Notes: generated by a model not told the origin, from the sequence alone. Counted from the first letter of the stretch, positions 36,619 through 44,965 are shown. The stretch: DNA of 64,000 nt from Croceitalea sp947503285 (GCF_036985505.1 NZ_BTGQ01000007.1:124001-188000); one strand, 5' to 3'. Program-made: numbers and translations.

Positions 36619-37062
36619 TTAATGTAATAGTATAGATTCAAAGGGTTTTGACCATTTTGATGCTCTACCAACAGCAGGAGTAAGCGTCGCAAATATTTCT
36701 AGTTTTCGTGAAATAGATGTATCACCCTTTTTAAGTTTTCCCAAATGCAGTGCCATTGGTATATTATACTCCATCCGCTTTTTTAAGGCAATAACCTTTC
36801 TGGTCGCAGAACCTAGAAAATCATCTCTACTGTCCAAAGCTATAGGATGGATAGCACTTTCATCCCAATTGGGCACTACCAGTGGAGCATCTATTTCTCC
36901 ATGAATGTCATACATAAATAAGTGCAAGCAGTATTGCATCCTTAATTGTAAATCTATTAAATGATAGTCTAATTTTACCTTAACTATAATGTCGTGAATA
37001 TTATCATTTACAATAATTTCTTCTGGAACACTATCGGGTTCAACCGTTATAATTTTTGCCAT
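36619..37062 (-). CDS. Hypothetical protein (147 aa)
   Basis: Beta-rich N-terminus (EEIIVNDNIHDIIVKVKLDYHLI), a Trp/Asp-rich centre (PNWDESAIHPIALDSRDDFLG), and a C-terminus with a repeated basic helix (KLKKGDTSISRKLE). No signal peptide and no TM segment. Follows the LapA-like gene after 15 bases, so it belongs to the same transcript from promoter site 4. I do not recognise the family. Confidence 0.55.
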   Translation of the reverse strand: MAKIITVEPDSVPEEIIVNDNIHDIIVKVKLDYHLIDLQLRMQYCLHLFMYDIHGEIDAPLVVPNWDESAIHPIALDSRDDFLGSATRKVIALKKRMEYNIPMALHLGKLKKGDTSISRKLEIFATLTPAVGRASKWSKPFESILLH

Positions 37063-37077
37063 TTTTTAAGTTTTAAA

Positions 37078-37287
37078 TTAATCTTCTTTTTTGGGTATAA
37101 GTCTTCGTTTCATAGAAACTAATATTCCTACCAATACACCAATTCCAAAACTTCCGAGGATTATTAAAACCCTAGACATTGACAATTTCCAGATGAGGAA
37201 TTCCACATCGGTTACTTCAGAATTTTGTAGTGAGAACACCACGATAATCGTTGCAAAAACTAATGCTAATATTGTTTTAAGTTTCAT
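37078..37287 (-). CDS. LapA-domain (DUF1049-type) small membrane protein
   Basis: 69 residues, two TM helices: residues 3-19 with the FSLQNSEVTDVEFLIWKL segment that marks LapA-domain proteins, then residues 40-60 with GSFGIGVLVGILVSM. In Gram-negatives LapA/YciS takes part in lipopolysaccharide assembly control. Cotranscribed with the coiled-coil protein 26 bases upstream and the 147-aa protein downstream. Another envelope gene in the sigma-controlled block. Confidence 0.8.
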   Translation of the reverse strand: MKLKTILALVFATIIVVFSLQNSEVTDVEFLIWKLSMSRVLIILGSFGIGVLVGILVSMKRRLIPKKED

Positions 37288-37313
37288 TTTTAGATTGTTT
37301 TGGTTATTTTTAT

Positions 37314-37583
37314 TTACGCGGCTAAGCGTTCGGTTTGTTTCAATTTTTGTAATAATAAATCCCTTGCCTTAATAAATCGTAACATTGCTGTTGACCATTC
37401 ATTTTTAGGAATTGCATCTAGTGCATTGTATTGTTCTATCAAGGCATCCCTTTCATCTTCCAATTGTTTAAACAATACAGAACTAGCCGAAGTTCTCATA
37501 AGTTCTTCTTCTAACTCTTCAATTCTTTCACATATATGGTCCAAATTCGTTTGCGCCATAAGTTTAAAATGTTGTCTTTTCAT
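37314..37583 (-). CDS. Small coiled-coil protein (89 aa)
   Basis: Charged heptad-like helical protein (ERIEELEEELMRTSASSVLFKQLEDERDAL). The C-terminal half is also helical and ends LKQTERLAA. Start ATG 37583; an internal Met (residue 9, MAQTNL) is possible. First gene after promoter site 4 (24 bases downstream of its -10 element), followed by LapA. No family recognised; soluble. Confidence 0.6.
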   Translation of the reverse strand: MKRQHFKLMAQTNLDHICERIEELEEELMRTSASSVLFKQLEDERDALIEQYNALDAIPKNEWSTAMLRFIKARDLLLQKLKQTERLAA

Positions 37584-37606
37584 TGTGTTTCATTTAGATA
37601 CATACT

Positions 37607-37635
37607 TTAAGACACCTATTGTAAAAACGGGTCAC
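37607..37635 (-). promoter_or_regulatory. ECF-type promoter, site 4 (coiled-coil-lapA operon)
   Basis: Minus strand: GTGACCC (37635-37629), 15 bases, GTCTTAA (37613-37607). Its first element begins 1 base after the patatin stop codon, and it reads toward the gene at 37583. Confidence 0.7.
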
Positions 37636-37636
37636 C

Positions 37637-38398
37637 CTAAATTTCAAAAATTCGTTTGACCCTTTGTATATCTTGCTTCAGGGCATCATACCCGACTTTA
37701 AAAAGTTCTTGGGACTGCTGTAAATCAAACATACCAAATGGAAAGGCACCTTCAATTTCTATGGCAAAATCACACTTTGCCATTCTACTTTCCATATTGT
37801 TCCAAACGGCAAGATGGAATACACGTTCTGCAATATCTTTCATCCCATCTACCCTACTATCGTATTTATGTGGGCAAACACTAATACCCAAAATTTTGTC
37901 GACATCAGCTTCTAAGCATTCAATAGGTAAATTATTTGTAACTCCACCATCAATATAAATGTCTTTTCCAATTTTTTTCGGTCTAAAAAGTAAAGGGATA
38001 GAACAGGAAGCAACAACCGCATCCACAATATTCCCACTGTCAATTATTTCAAACGCTCCTGTATTGATATTCGTTACACCCACTTTTAAGGAAACTGGAA
38101 GATTTTCGAAGGTTTTTACTTTGAGATTGACGTTTAAAAACTCTTCTAAATAGGTAAGCTCGGTCAACCCTTTATTGATAAAACCAAGTCTAAAGATTTT
38201 TAAAAAAGAATGGTTTGTCGATAATTGCAATATTTCTTTTGGGGCATATCCGCAACAATACAAGGCTCCTATAAGCGCCCCTGCACTTGAACCCGAAACA
38301 GCTTGTGGAAAAATATCATTTTCATTGAGCGCTTGTAACGCCCCAGTATGGGCTGCACCCCTTGCGCCACCTCCTGATAATGTAATACCTATTTTCAA
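37637..38398 (-). CDS. Patatin-like phospholipase
   Basis: 253 residues, complete patatin catalytic dyad: oxyanion motif ITLSGGGARGAAHTGAL, nucleophile elbow VSGSSAGALIGAL (GxSxG), and the Asp in YIDGGVTNNLP (DGG/A). Predicted to hydrolyse acyl lipids in the cytoplasm or at the membrane. No ECF promoter precedes it; an ordinary promoter must lie in 38399-38500. It fits the envelope-related cargo. Members in other mobile islands act as effectors, so an anti-phage role is possible but unsupported here. Confidence 0.9.
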   Translation of the reverse strand: MKIGITLSGGGARGAAHTGALQALNENDIFPQAVSGSSAGALIGALYCCGYAPKEILQLSTNHSFLKIFRLGFINKGLTELTYLEEFLNVNLKVKTFENLPVSLKVGVTNINTGAFEIIDSGNIVDAVVASCSIPLLFRPKKIGKDIYIDGGVTNNLPIECLEADVDKILGISVCPHKYDSRVDGMKDIAERVFHLAVWNNMESRMAKCDFAIEIEGAFPFGMFDLQQSQELFKVGYDALKQDIQRVKRIFEI

Positions 38399-38560
38399 TA
38401 ATCGTAACCTTTATTTATTGCATTAAAGATAAAAAGTTAATTTAATCTTAAAATAACTGCCTCTGATAAGCTATTTTTCAGTTTCTTAGGTAATTATCAA
38501 AACACCATAAAATCTAGAAAAAGATTGAGCAAACTATTTCATAGAGAAGCATACAGAATG

Positions 38561-38587
38561 AAAAAAGCCTCCCATTTTGGAGGCTTT
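38561..38587 (-). terminator. Terminator of the head-GIN gene
   Basis: AAAGCCTCC...GGAGGCTTT stem with a T run on the minus strand, just after the 38618 stop. Confidence 0.6.
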
Positions 38588-38617
38588 CCAATAATCATAA
38601 ACTATTATGAATTATGC

Positions 38618-39448
38618 TTATTTCTTGATAATCTTAGATTTGTCAGTCAAACCTTTAATTTCCATTTTAGGGTCGCCGTACACATAGATTTTACTTTTAC
38701 CTTGTGCATATAACTCTAGGTTCTTACTGGCATGTACATAAACATCTGAACTGTTAGAGGTGTACAAATCTACAGACGAAACTTTCATTTTACGAGAGTT
38801 CAAGTTTGATGAACCTTTTAGGTTAAAGGCAGCAAAATCTGCATCTCCCCTTAAATCCAATTGTGCGCTTTTCGTTAATGTAACTCTAGCTTTCTTCGCA
38901 ATAACCGTGGCTTTTAAATCAGTTCTATCATTCATTACAATGGTAGTGTTTCTAGAATCTGCCTTTAACTTACCACCAGCGTTACGTTGAAGTGTTACCA
39001 CAACATCATCTGCCTGCACATCTAAATCAATCTTACTAGAATTGTAAGCATTAATATACATTACGCTAGAGGACTTTAATTGCCCCTGTCCACTAACCTG
39101 CACATCGTTTTTCAAGATAAGGTGCTTAACCTCCTTAACGTTTAGGTTAATTTCCAGTTTCTTCTTGCTTACGATTTTATTTAAAGTATAAATCTTTAAA
39201 ATACTATCTGTTACGTTAAATTGGATTATCTCTTGTAAATTCTGGTCGGTAGTAACCAAATACGAGTTTTGTCCTGTTTGGTTAATCACAACTTCTAACC
39301 CATCGTTTACCTCAATTGCATTAAAATCTGCATCTAGAACATTATTAACGGTCGTTACGTTTTTATCTCCTTTTATTTTTGGTTTTTTTTGACCAAAACT
39401 TACAGAGCTTACCAATACACATACTAACAATAAGGTTATTTTTTTCAT
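38618..39448 (-). CDS. Head-GIN domain (DUF2807) secreted protein
   Basis: The start at ATG 39448 (MKKITLLLVCVLVSSVSFGQ) gives a proper signal peptide. An upstream ATG at 39511 would lie 5' of the ECF -10 element (39503-39509) and start with no export signal, so it is rejected. The mature part is a beta-helix-like DUF2807 protein with repeated strands (VDLYTSNSSDVYVHASKNLELYAQGKSKIYVYG). Such proteins are abundant in Bacteroidota and of unknown role, probably periplasmic. Sole gene behind promoter site 6. Confidence 0.8.
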   Translation of the reverse strand: MKKITLLLVCVLVSSVSFGQKKPKIKGDKNVTTVNNVLDADFNAIEVNDGLEVVINQTGQNSYLVTTDQNLQEIIQFNVTDSILKIYTLNKIVSKKKLEINLNVKEVKHLILKNDVQVSGQGQLKSSSVMYINAYNSSKIDLDVQADDVVVTLQRNAGGKLKADSRNTTIVMNDRTDLKATVIAKKARVTLTKSAQLDLRGDADFAAFNLKGSSNLNSRKMKVSSVDLYTSNSSDVYVHASKNLELYAQGKSKIYVYGDPKMEIKGLTDKSKIIKK

Positions 39449-39502
39449 TTTATTATTATTTAAATTATAGTCCTTGTTTATCTTTTTCGGACATTTCGGA
39501 AA

Positions 39503-39531
39503 TTGAGACACTCGCTGTAATTTTGGGTCAC
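39503..39531 (-). promoter_or_regulatory. ECF-type promoter, site 6 (head-GIN gene)
   Basis: Minus strand: GTGACCC (39531-39525), 15 bases, GTCTCAA (39509-39503). The gap 39532-39782 holds no gene and should contain the sigma gene's own promoter. Confidence 0.7.
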
Positions 39532-39782
39532 TTTTTTTTGAAAAAAAATTTCTTCATTGCTAAAAAAAGAATAAAATAAGCTACTTAAACAATGATTTAC
39601 AATTACTTATATCTGCTAATTTTTTATTTATTTTTTTGTTAAAATTATTTTCTTGTAAAATCATCCATCAAATTCAGGCGCAGATTTATCCTCTAGACAT
39701 AAGACACTAATAGCAATACTTTTAAATTTTAACATTTATTTTTAACTTTGATTTTCCATAAAATCTTGAATGTTCCCCTTAG

Positions 39783-40406
39783 ATGAGCTTGCTAAACAAG
39801 TTAATTTTAATTGTAGTCAATACTGCAAAAAGTACCATTGGTAAGCCCAAAAAACTTTCCGATTTAGAACTGGTGCAAGAAATTGTATCTACCAACAACA
39901 CACTATTCTTTAGCAAACTTTATGACAGATATAGTAGGAAGGTTTACAATAAATGCTACAGCTTTTCTCGTAACGAAGAGGAAGCAAAAGACCTTACCCA
40001 AGAAGTATTTTTAAAACTGTATACAAAACTTAGCACGTTTCAGGGGAAGTCCAAATTTTCCACTTGGTTGTATTCCTTTACCTATAATTTTTGTGCCAAT
40101 TATGTAAATAGAGACAAAGGCAGGAAAATGAGCGATGCGTCCGATACTTGGGATAATCACGATTATTACCTTTCTGAAATGGAAGATATTGAGGAAGATG
40201 ATTTGTTTGAAATGAAAGCCGCAAAGTTGAAGAAAGCATTAGAGCAGATTTCACCAGAGGATAAAGCATTATTATTGCTCAAATATCAAGATGATATTTC
40301 AGTAAAAGATTTACAGAAAGTGTTGAAAATTGGGGAAAGTGCCGTAAAGATGAGATTAAAAAGAGCTAGAATTAGGGTTGTTGAAGAACACGATAAATTG
40401 AAATGA
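39783..40406 (+). CDS. ECF-type sigma factor (sigma-70 family)
   Basis: 207 residues. Sigma region 2 (about 40-105) has FFSKLYDRYSRKVYNKCYSF, EEAKDLTQEVFLKLYTKL and FQGKSKFSTWLYSFTYNFCANYVN. Region 4 (about 150-200) has LEQISPEDKALLLLKYQDDISVKDLQKVLKIGESAVKMRLKRAR, a helix-turn-helix. Region 3 is absent, as in ECF sigmas. It is the obvious reader of the GTGACCC-N15-GTCTYAA promoters of this cargo; that is inference. It has no such promoter of its own, so its own transcription is not positively autoregulated by this motif. Overlaps the next gene by 4 bases. Confidence 0.92.
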   Translation: MSLLNKLILIVVNTAKSTIGKPKKLSDLELVQEIVSTNNTLFFSKLYDRYSRKVYNKCYSFSRNEEEAKDLTQEVFLKLYTKLSTFQGKSKFSTWLYSFTYNFCANYVNRDKGRKMSDASDTWDNHDYYLSEMEDIEEDDLFEMKAAKLKKALEQISPEDKALLLLKYQDDISVKDLQKVLKIGESAVKMRLKRARIRVVEEHDKLK

Positions 40407-40582
40407 TGAAAAAGAATCCGTTTAAAGAGATAATTAATGATAAAGATGTTCCTGAAGAGGTAAAAGAAGTGGTTATGAGCGAATTGAACTCAACGAATCT
40501 CTTGACAGATTTTGCAGACCTGTTTACGTTAAAATTCGGTTCTGTTTTTGAAGATTTAATCAAGAACAAAAAGAAAAAATAA
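40403..40582 (+). CDS. Small protein coupled to the sigma gene (59 aa)
   Basis: Begins in an ATGA overlap with the sigma stop, so both are made from one message at related rates. Protein has NPFKEIINDKDVPEEVKEVV and a helical SELNSTNLLTDFADLFT. It is related to the 66-aa protein at 40706 (NPFK, VP--LKE-VM-E, LLTD---LFT). Its position suggests a regulator of the sigma factor, for example an anti-sigma or a stabiliser. It has no TM helix, so it is not a classical membrane anti-sigma. Confidence 0.65.
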   Translation: MMKKNPFKEIINDKDVPEEVKEVVMSELNSTNLLTDFADLFTLKFGSVFEDLIKNKKKK

Positions 40583-40624
40583 GAATAGTCTTTCCATAAT
40601 TTTTGCACTCTAAATCCTAAATGA

Positions 40625-40653
40625 GTGACCCGTTTTTAAACCCTGTGTCTCAA
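40625..40653 (+). promoter_or_regulatory. ECF-type promoter, site 2 (small protein-mscS)
   Basis: GTGACCC at 40625-40631, 15 bases, GTCTCAA at 40647-40653, in front of the small protein at 40706. Confidence 0.75.
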
Positions 40654-40705
40654 TCTTCATCAAAAATTCGCTAGCATGTAAATTGCTTGCCTATATTTTA
40701 AAGGT

Positions 40706-40906
40706 ATGAAGCAGAGAAACCCTTTTAAAACGTTGGGACATCCACCAAAGGAAGTTCCTAAGGACCTTAAAGAATCTGTCATGAGAGAAGTAGAAGCGCT
40801 AAAGCTGTTAACCGATATGACTTCACTTTTTACCAAGGGCTATGGCAATACCATGGGAAATATTTTATTTCAACCTAAAAATAGTAATGAACATAAAACT
40901 GAATAA
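40706..40906 (+). CDS. Paralogue of the sigma-coupled small protein (66 aa)
   Basis: Shares NPFK (KQRNPFKTLG), VPKDLKESVMREVEALKLLTD and SLFTKGYGN with the 59-aa protein at 40403-40582. Lies behind promoter site 2 and 20 bases ahead of an mscS-type gene. If the sigma controls it, it could act as a feedback modulator. The C-terminus is polar with no motif. Not recognised as a known family. Confidence 0.6.
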   Translation: MKQRNPFKTLGHPPKEVPKDLKESVMREVEALKLLTDMTSLFTKGYGNTMGNILFQPKNSNEHKTE

Positions 40907-40926
40907 TAACCTTAATACATAATACA

Positions 40927-41754
40927 ATGGACAAAATCACACAATGGTCTGACCTAACCGTAGCTTCTTTGAAAACAATGGGCGAGAAAACACTTTCTAC
41001 CTTACCCAATATATTAGGTGCAATCGTAATTCTAATCGTAGGATGGATAATAACCAAAATAGCGGTCTACCTACTTAAAAAAGTACTAAAGTTAGCCCGT
41101 GTAGAAAAATTAACGGCTAAAATCAATGAGCAAAAAATCTTGGGCGATTCAAAAATCAAGTTCAATATTACCAATGTGGTGGTCGTTTTTGCAAAATGGA
41201 TTTTGTTTTTGGCATTCCTTATTGCCGCTGCGGATGTAATGAATTGGGAAATATTATCGAGAGAGATAAGCAATCTTCTAGGGTACTTACCAAAATTATT
41301 AAGTGCAATTGCCATCTTTATGGTGGGTATGTACATCGCTAAGTTTGTTAGAACTGCAATTGATGGTTTTTATAATTCTTTTGACCTTGCCGGTGGTAAA
41401 ATAATCAGTAACCTCGCATTTTATATTATCGCCATAATTATTTCAATTACAGCACTTAACCAGGCTGGAATAGACACAACAGTAATTACAAACAATGTAA
41501 CCATAATACTTGGTGCATTTTTACTAGCCATTGCTATAGGCTTTGGTCTGGGGGCTAAAAAACTTATAGGTGATATTTTATTGACTTTCTACACTAGAAG
41601 AAATTATGAGGTTGGCGATAAAGTCAATATTGCAGGAAGAGAAGGAGTTGTAAAAGCCATTGACAACATCAGCATGATTCTAGAAAACGAAAAAGGCAAA
41701 ATTATTATTCCTATTAAAGAAGTTTCCGAGTCGCAGGCAGAGGTTCTAAAATAA
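40927..41754 (+). CDS. Mechanosensitive channel with TM_helix repeats (MscS/CmpX-like)
   Basis: 275 residues. Several glycine-rich TM helices with the conserved TM_helix repeat (LPNILGAIVILIVGWIITKI and LPKLLSAIAIFMVGMYIAKF), then a pore-like helix ILGAFLLAIAIGFGLGAKKLIGD and the beta-domain NYEVGDKVNIAGREGVVKAI. It is a different architecture from the other two mscS genes of this ICE. Cotranscribed with the small protein at 40706, so controlled by promoter site 2. Confidence 0.85.
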   Translation: MDKITQWSDLTVASLKTMGEKTLSTLPNILGAIVILIVGWIITKIAVYLLKKVLKLARVEKLTAKINEQKILGDSKIKFNITNVVVVFAKWILFLAFLIAAADVMNWEILSREISNLLGYLPKLLSAIAIFMVGMYIAKFVRTAIDGFYNSFDLAGGKIISNLAFYIIAIIISITALNQAGIDTTVITNNVTIILGAFLLAIAIGFGLGAKKLIGDILLTFYTRRNYEVGDKVNIAGREGVVKAIDNISMILENEKGKIIIPIKEVSESQAEVLK

Positions 41755-41817
41755 TCAGAAAGTTGCTCTATCTAGGAAAAGTACATTACTTTTTATCATG
41801 GGTAAGATAGCTTATAA

Positions 41818-41846
41818 GTGACCCACATTTTGATTAAGGGTCTCAA
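41818..41846 (+). promoter_or_regulatory. ECF-type promoter, site 3 (TerB-Usp-like)
   Basis: GTGACCC at 41818-41824, 15 bases, GTCTCAA at 41840-41846, 27 bases before the TerB-like start. Confidence 0.75.
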
Positions 41847-41873
41847 TACCATTAACTAAAAACTTTAATTATC

Positions 41874-42302
41874 ATGTCAATATCAGATTTATACCAATCA
41901 GGCACGCAAAAAAACAATATTGCCCACTTTGCAGCTATTACAAACATTGCTGCCGTAGATGGCGAAGTAAATGAGCAAGAAAAAAAGCTCCTTTTCAATT
42001 TTGCCGATAAATTGAACATTAACGAAAATCAGTTTGCAGAAATCGTTAAAGACCCTTCTCGCTATAGCATCCCTTCTGTAAGCAGCAAGGAAGAACGATT
42101 ACAACATATTTTTGACTTGTTTAAAATGATTTATGCAGACAATGAAATTGACGAGCAGGAAGAAAAACTAATCCTTAAATATGCTATAGGATTGGGATGT
42201 TCATCCGAACTAGCTAAAGACATAATTCAAAAGTCAAAAAAGATTTTTGAAGGTGGTTTGGATTTTGAGGACTACACCTATTTATTGGATAAAAAAGCAT
42301 AA
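41874..42302 (+). CDS. TerB-like protein
   Basis: 142 residues with two acidic TerB repeats: NIAAVDGEVNEQEKKLL and YADNEIDEQEEKLILKY, which fit metal-binding helical motifs (D-G/N-E-x-x-x-E). Second TerB-like gene of the ICE, only distantly similar to 30471-30881. A gene for a Usp-like protein starts 2 bases after its stop, so they share promoter site 3. With TerC at 29642 the cargo carries both halves of the Ter-type membrane module, but not TerD. Confidence 0.8.
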   Translation: MSISDLYQSGTQKNNIAHFAAITNIAAVDGEVNEQEKKLLFNFADKLNINENQFAEIVKDPSRYSIPSVSSKEERLQHIFDLFKMIYADNEIDEQEEKLILKYAIGLGCSSELAKDIIQKSKKIFEGGLDFEDYTYLLDKKA

Positions 42303-42304
42303 CT

Positions 42305-43144
42305 ATGAAACATATAATGCTTATTGCAAATGTAGATGGACAATCGCAACAGTTACTGCGGTACGTTAGTAAAATGTGTAAAGCATTGGACTTGCGGTTG
42401 CATATTTTACAGATTGATGAAACCAGAGAGCCTATATTTTTATCCTCACCTCATTATTACAATAAGGTAGGTATACTTTTTAGCAAAGAAAGAGAACAAA
42501 AAAGAAAAGACCTCGAAGCGTATGTTGCCAAAAACACGAATGATGTTATTGATTCGGATTGGGTTTCTGTAAAGATGGTGAGAGGGGTTGTAGATAAATC
42601 TTTGGAAGCATTCATCAATGAAGAAAAAATAGATTTAATCATTGCTAGTCAGGCAGTTTTTAAAATATCGGAGTTCAAGGAACAGAGTATTTTTAGACAA
42701 GTACTGTTGAATGTTTCAGAACTACCCACTTTGATAGTGCCCAACAACCATTCCTTTAAATCATTGCTCAATACTGCTTATTTGACCACTTTAAGAGGGG
42801 ATGATTATGCCTACATAAAATGGATAAAGAATAACTTTTTGGAGACCGTAATCAAAGTATTACATTTTTCTGAAAATGAACCGTCCGTAGAGAATCGTAA
42901 GAAAATGAACTATATACTTTCTGAGTTGGGCGAAAATGCATTTACCTACGAAAACAGGAAAGAAGATATTGAAAATTTCGTAACCCGTGAGGCATCTACT
43001 GAAAATCCAGAATTCGACCTGATTGCTTTACGCACCAAGAAAAGAAATTTTTGGGAACGCCTTATGGACCCTAGTACGGCACTAAACATTATCCTAAGAC
43101 TAGACACCCCTACACTACTGTTCAAGTATTCTGAAAATGACTAA
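42305..43144 (+). CDS. Universal-stress-protein-like protein
   Basis: 279 residues. The N-terminal part reads like a UspA fold (MLIANVDGQSQQLLRYVSKMCKAL, LIIASQAVF) with a second, weaker half (IKVLHFSENEPSVENRKKMNYIL). The classic GxxGxxG nucleotide loop is not clear in either half, so ATP binding is doubtful. It overlaps the end of the TerB-like transcript. A bidirectional terminator ends it at 43159-43189, separating it from the converging tra operon. Confidence 0.6.
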   Translation: MKHIMLIANVDGQSQQLLRYVSKMCKALDLRLHILQIDETREPIFLSSPHYYNKVGILFSKEREQKRKDLEAYVAKNTNDVIDSDWVSVKMVRGVVDKSLEAFINEEKIDLIIASQAVFKISEFKEQSIFRQVLLNVSELPTLIVPNNHSFKSLLNTAYLTTLRGDDYAYIKWIKNNFLETVIKVLHFSENEPSVENRKKMNYILSELGENAFTYENRKEDIENFVTREASTENPEFDLIALRTKKRNFWERLMDPSTALNIILRLDTPTLLFKYSEND

Positions 43145-43158
43145 GCGATTTTCTCCAT

Positions 43159-43189
43159 AAAAAAAGCCTTTTCAACAAAGGCTTTTTTT
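43159..43189. terminator. Bidirectional terminator between cargo and tra operon
   Basis: AAAAGCCTTT...AAAGGCTTTTTTT. The stem lies between the two facing genes, with A and T runs on the two sides. Confidence 0.65.
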
Positions 43190-43190
43190 G

Positions 43191-44006
43191 TTATCGCCAA
43201 TTTAAGACGACCCCTCTAGTTGTTTCCTTTTCCTGTAAACGCACTTCCATTTTTTCATTTTCTGCAAGTGTAAATTTTGGCAAGACATACACAAATTGAA
43301 CTTTGGTATTGGGAAAAATCCGTTCCGGTTCATTAAATATATAAACGGGCTGTAATGCCAACTCTTGATAGGATGCATTTCGTTTTTTGTTGCCATTCAC
43401 TTTAAAAATGTGCAAATAATCAAAATCAAACCGTACTCTAGATTTATTGTTAATTTCAAATTGAAGGAATACATTATCACCTTGATATTTCAGGTTTTTT
43501 AGACTCAATATTACGTTACCGTTTTTCTTCCTAATATTCTCTTCTTGTGGCAGTTTTAATAATGCTTCACAGGCCCTGCGCAGCAGATCCTGTGAAGCAT
43601 TGACGGAAATGCTGTCTTTCTGGGCTTCTTTTTGTGATTTTACCTCCTTTTTTAATACCCGTTTAGCATCTCCTATACTCTCATCCAAGGTTATAAACCG
43701 ATTTGGATTTTCTATATGTTCCGCATATTGCAAGATGTAGGAATAAACCTTTCCATCTGTGGTAAGTACCAATAAATTGCTATGGTTACCCTTAACCGCC
43801 TTTAACAATCCTAGATTTTGTTCTTTCTCTCTATTGTAGGTAAAAACAAAATTTTCTGAACCTGTGATACCTTGTTTTATTTCTGATGGAAAAAACAGCG
43901 CCATTGTCATTTTTTCATTTGCATAAATGGTATCTAACTGCTTTTCTATATTGGCGTGAGCAGAGATTGCAAACCCCAAACTCAGCATTGTTATTATCTT
44001 TTTCAT
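43191..44006 (-). CDS. traN: Conjugative transfer protein TraN (VirB9-like)
   Basis: 271 residues with signal peptide MKKIITMLSLGFAISAHA. A beta-rich protein with the DUF4138 pattern: LFFPSEIKQGITGSENFVF near the N-terminus, LKGNHSNLLVLTTDGKVYSYIL, and a C-terminal beta domain ending VRLQEKETTRGVV. In Bacteroides-type elements TraN forms the outer-membrane collar of the secretion channel. Last gene of the tra operon in this element, starting 11 bases after traM. Confidence 0.85.
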   Translation of the reverse strand: MKKIITMLSLGFAISAHANIEKQLDTIYANEKMTMALFFPSEIKQGITGSENFVFTYNREKEQNLGLLKAVKGNHSNLLVLTTDGKVYSYILQYAEHIENPNRFITLDESIGDAKRVLKKEVKSQKEAQKDSISVNASQDLLRRACEALLKLPQEENIRKKNGNVILSLKNLKYQGDNVFLQFEINNKSRVRFDFDYLHIFKVNGNKKRNASYQELALQPVYIFNEPERIFPNTKVQFVYVLPKFTLAENEKMEVRLQEKETTRGVVLNWR

Positions 44007-44017
44007 ACTGCCTAAAT

Positions 44018-44965
44018 TTAATTTCTCGTAGCTACTTTTAATCGTAATCGGTAGTGTTCGTATACCTTAACTTTTACTCTTCGGTTAGAGCGTCTAAAAA
44101 CGTTTTTTAACCCCGTTACCTGCGGTACACCAGGCACGTTTATATCATCAATCACATCACCAAGTATTTGCTGTTTTAATTCTTCTCTAAAGCTATTTTC
44201 AACATAAACCCCTTCCAAATCATCGTGAATATCAAATGCCTTTAAGGTGATGGGGATGTTATCTATATTATCAATGGTCAATAACACTCGATTGGGTTTA
44301 AAACTTACAATGCCGAAAAGAAGTGTATTTCTTGGAATGAAATGACCATTGATGGTTACATCTTTTAAAGTGCGTATCTGTAATCGGTCATTTGTCTGTA
44401 TGACTTGATTCTTATTAATGGCAACTTCAACAAAAGGAGTAGTTCCATCTTCTAAATTGGGTAATGGATTTGATGCAAAGAACAACTGCTGTTCAAGTGC
44501 CATTTCCTTTGTGCCAATTTCGGGTAACTTTAAAGTTGTTTCCTTAATGGGCAACTTCTTTTTTTTTGTAATACGCTGGATTGCACTATCGCCTAAAGAA
44601 GTAGATTTTTTGTATGTTCCTGTGGTATAATTGATTTTACTATTTCTGTAAATACTGTCTACCATTCGTATTTTTTTCTTTTCTAAGAGGTCTGGGTCAA
44701 ATACTCCCGTAGAATCCAAATACTTTTCATCATAAATGCTTGGAGCATTGGTTTCCCTCACTTCTTTCAAATCGTCTACTGCATCCAACCTAGACGAATA
44801 ATCTTCCTTGGCAGTCTCTAATACAGGTACTAAAGGTTGTTGCAATGTGTGTTGTTCAACTTCATCACCACCAAAAGCCATCACAGAATAAGCGATAATG
44901 AATATGACCACTGACCCGATGATGATTGCAAAGGTGATTTTTTTCTTATCTATTTTCATAATCAA
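44018..44965 (-). CDS. traM: Conjugative transfer protein TraM (VirB10-like)
   Basis: 315 residues. A single N-terminal TM helix (about 10-28, FAIIIGSVVIFIIAYSVMAFGG), a long linker, and a C-terminal beta-barrel domain beginning around ATPF...NGHFIPRNTLLFGIVSF and ending KVKVYEHYRLRL, consistent with VirB10/TraM. It links the inner and outer membrane parts of the channel. Overlaps traK by 20 bases. Confidence 0.85.
   Translation of the reverse strand: MIMKIDKKKITFAIIIGSVVIFIIAYSVMAFGGDEVEQHTLQQPLVPVLETAKEDYSSRLDAVDDLKEVRETNAPSIYDEKYLDSTGVFDPDLLEKKKIRMVDSIYRNSKINYTTGTYKKSTSLGDSAIQRITKKKKLPIKETTLKLPEIGTKEMALEQQLFFASNPLPNLEDGTTPFVEVAINKNQVIQTNDRLQIRTLKDVTINGHFIPRNTLLFGIVSFKPNRVLLTIDNIDNIPITLKAFDIHDDLEGVYVENSFREELKQQILGDVIDDINVPGVPQVTGLKNVFRRSNRRVKVKVYEHYRLRLKVATRN

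Noticed and set aside
39449..39511. Upstream ATG of the head-GIN gene (21 extra residues)
   Set aside because: It lies upstream of the ECF -10 element and would hide the signal peptide.
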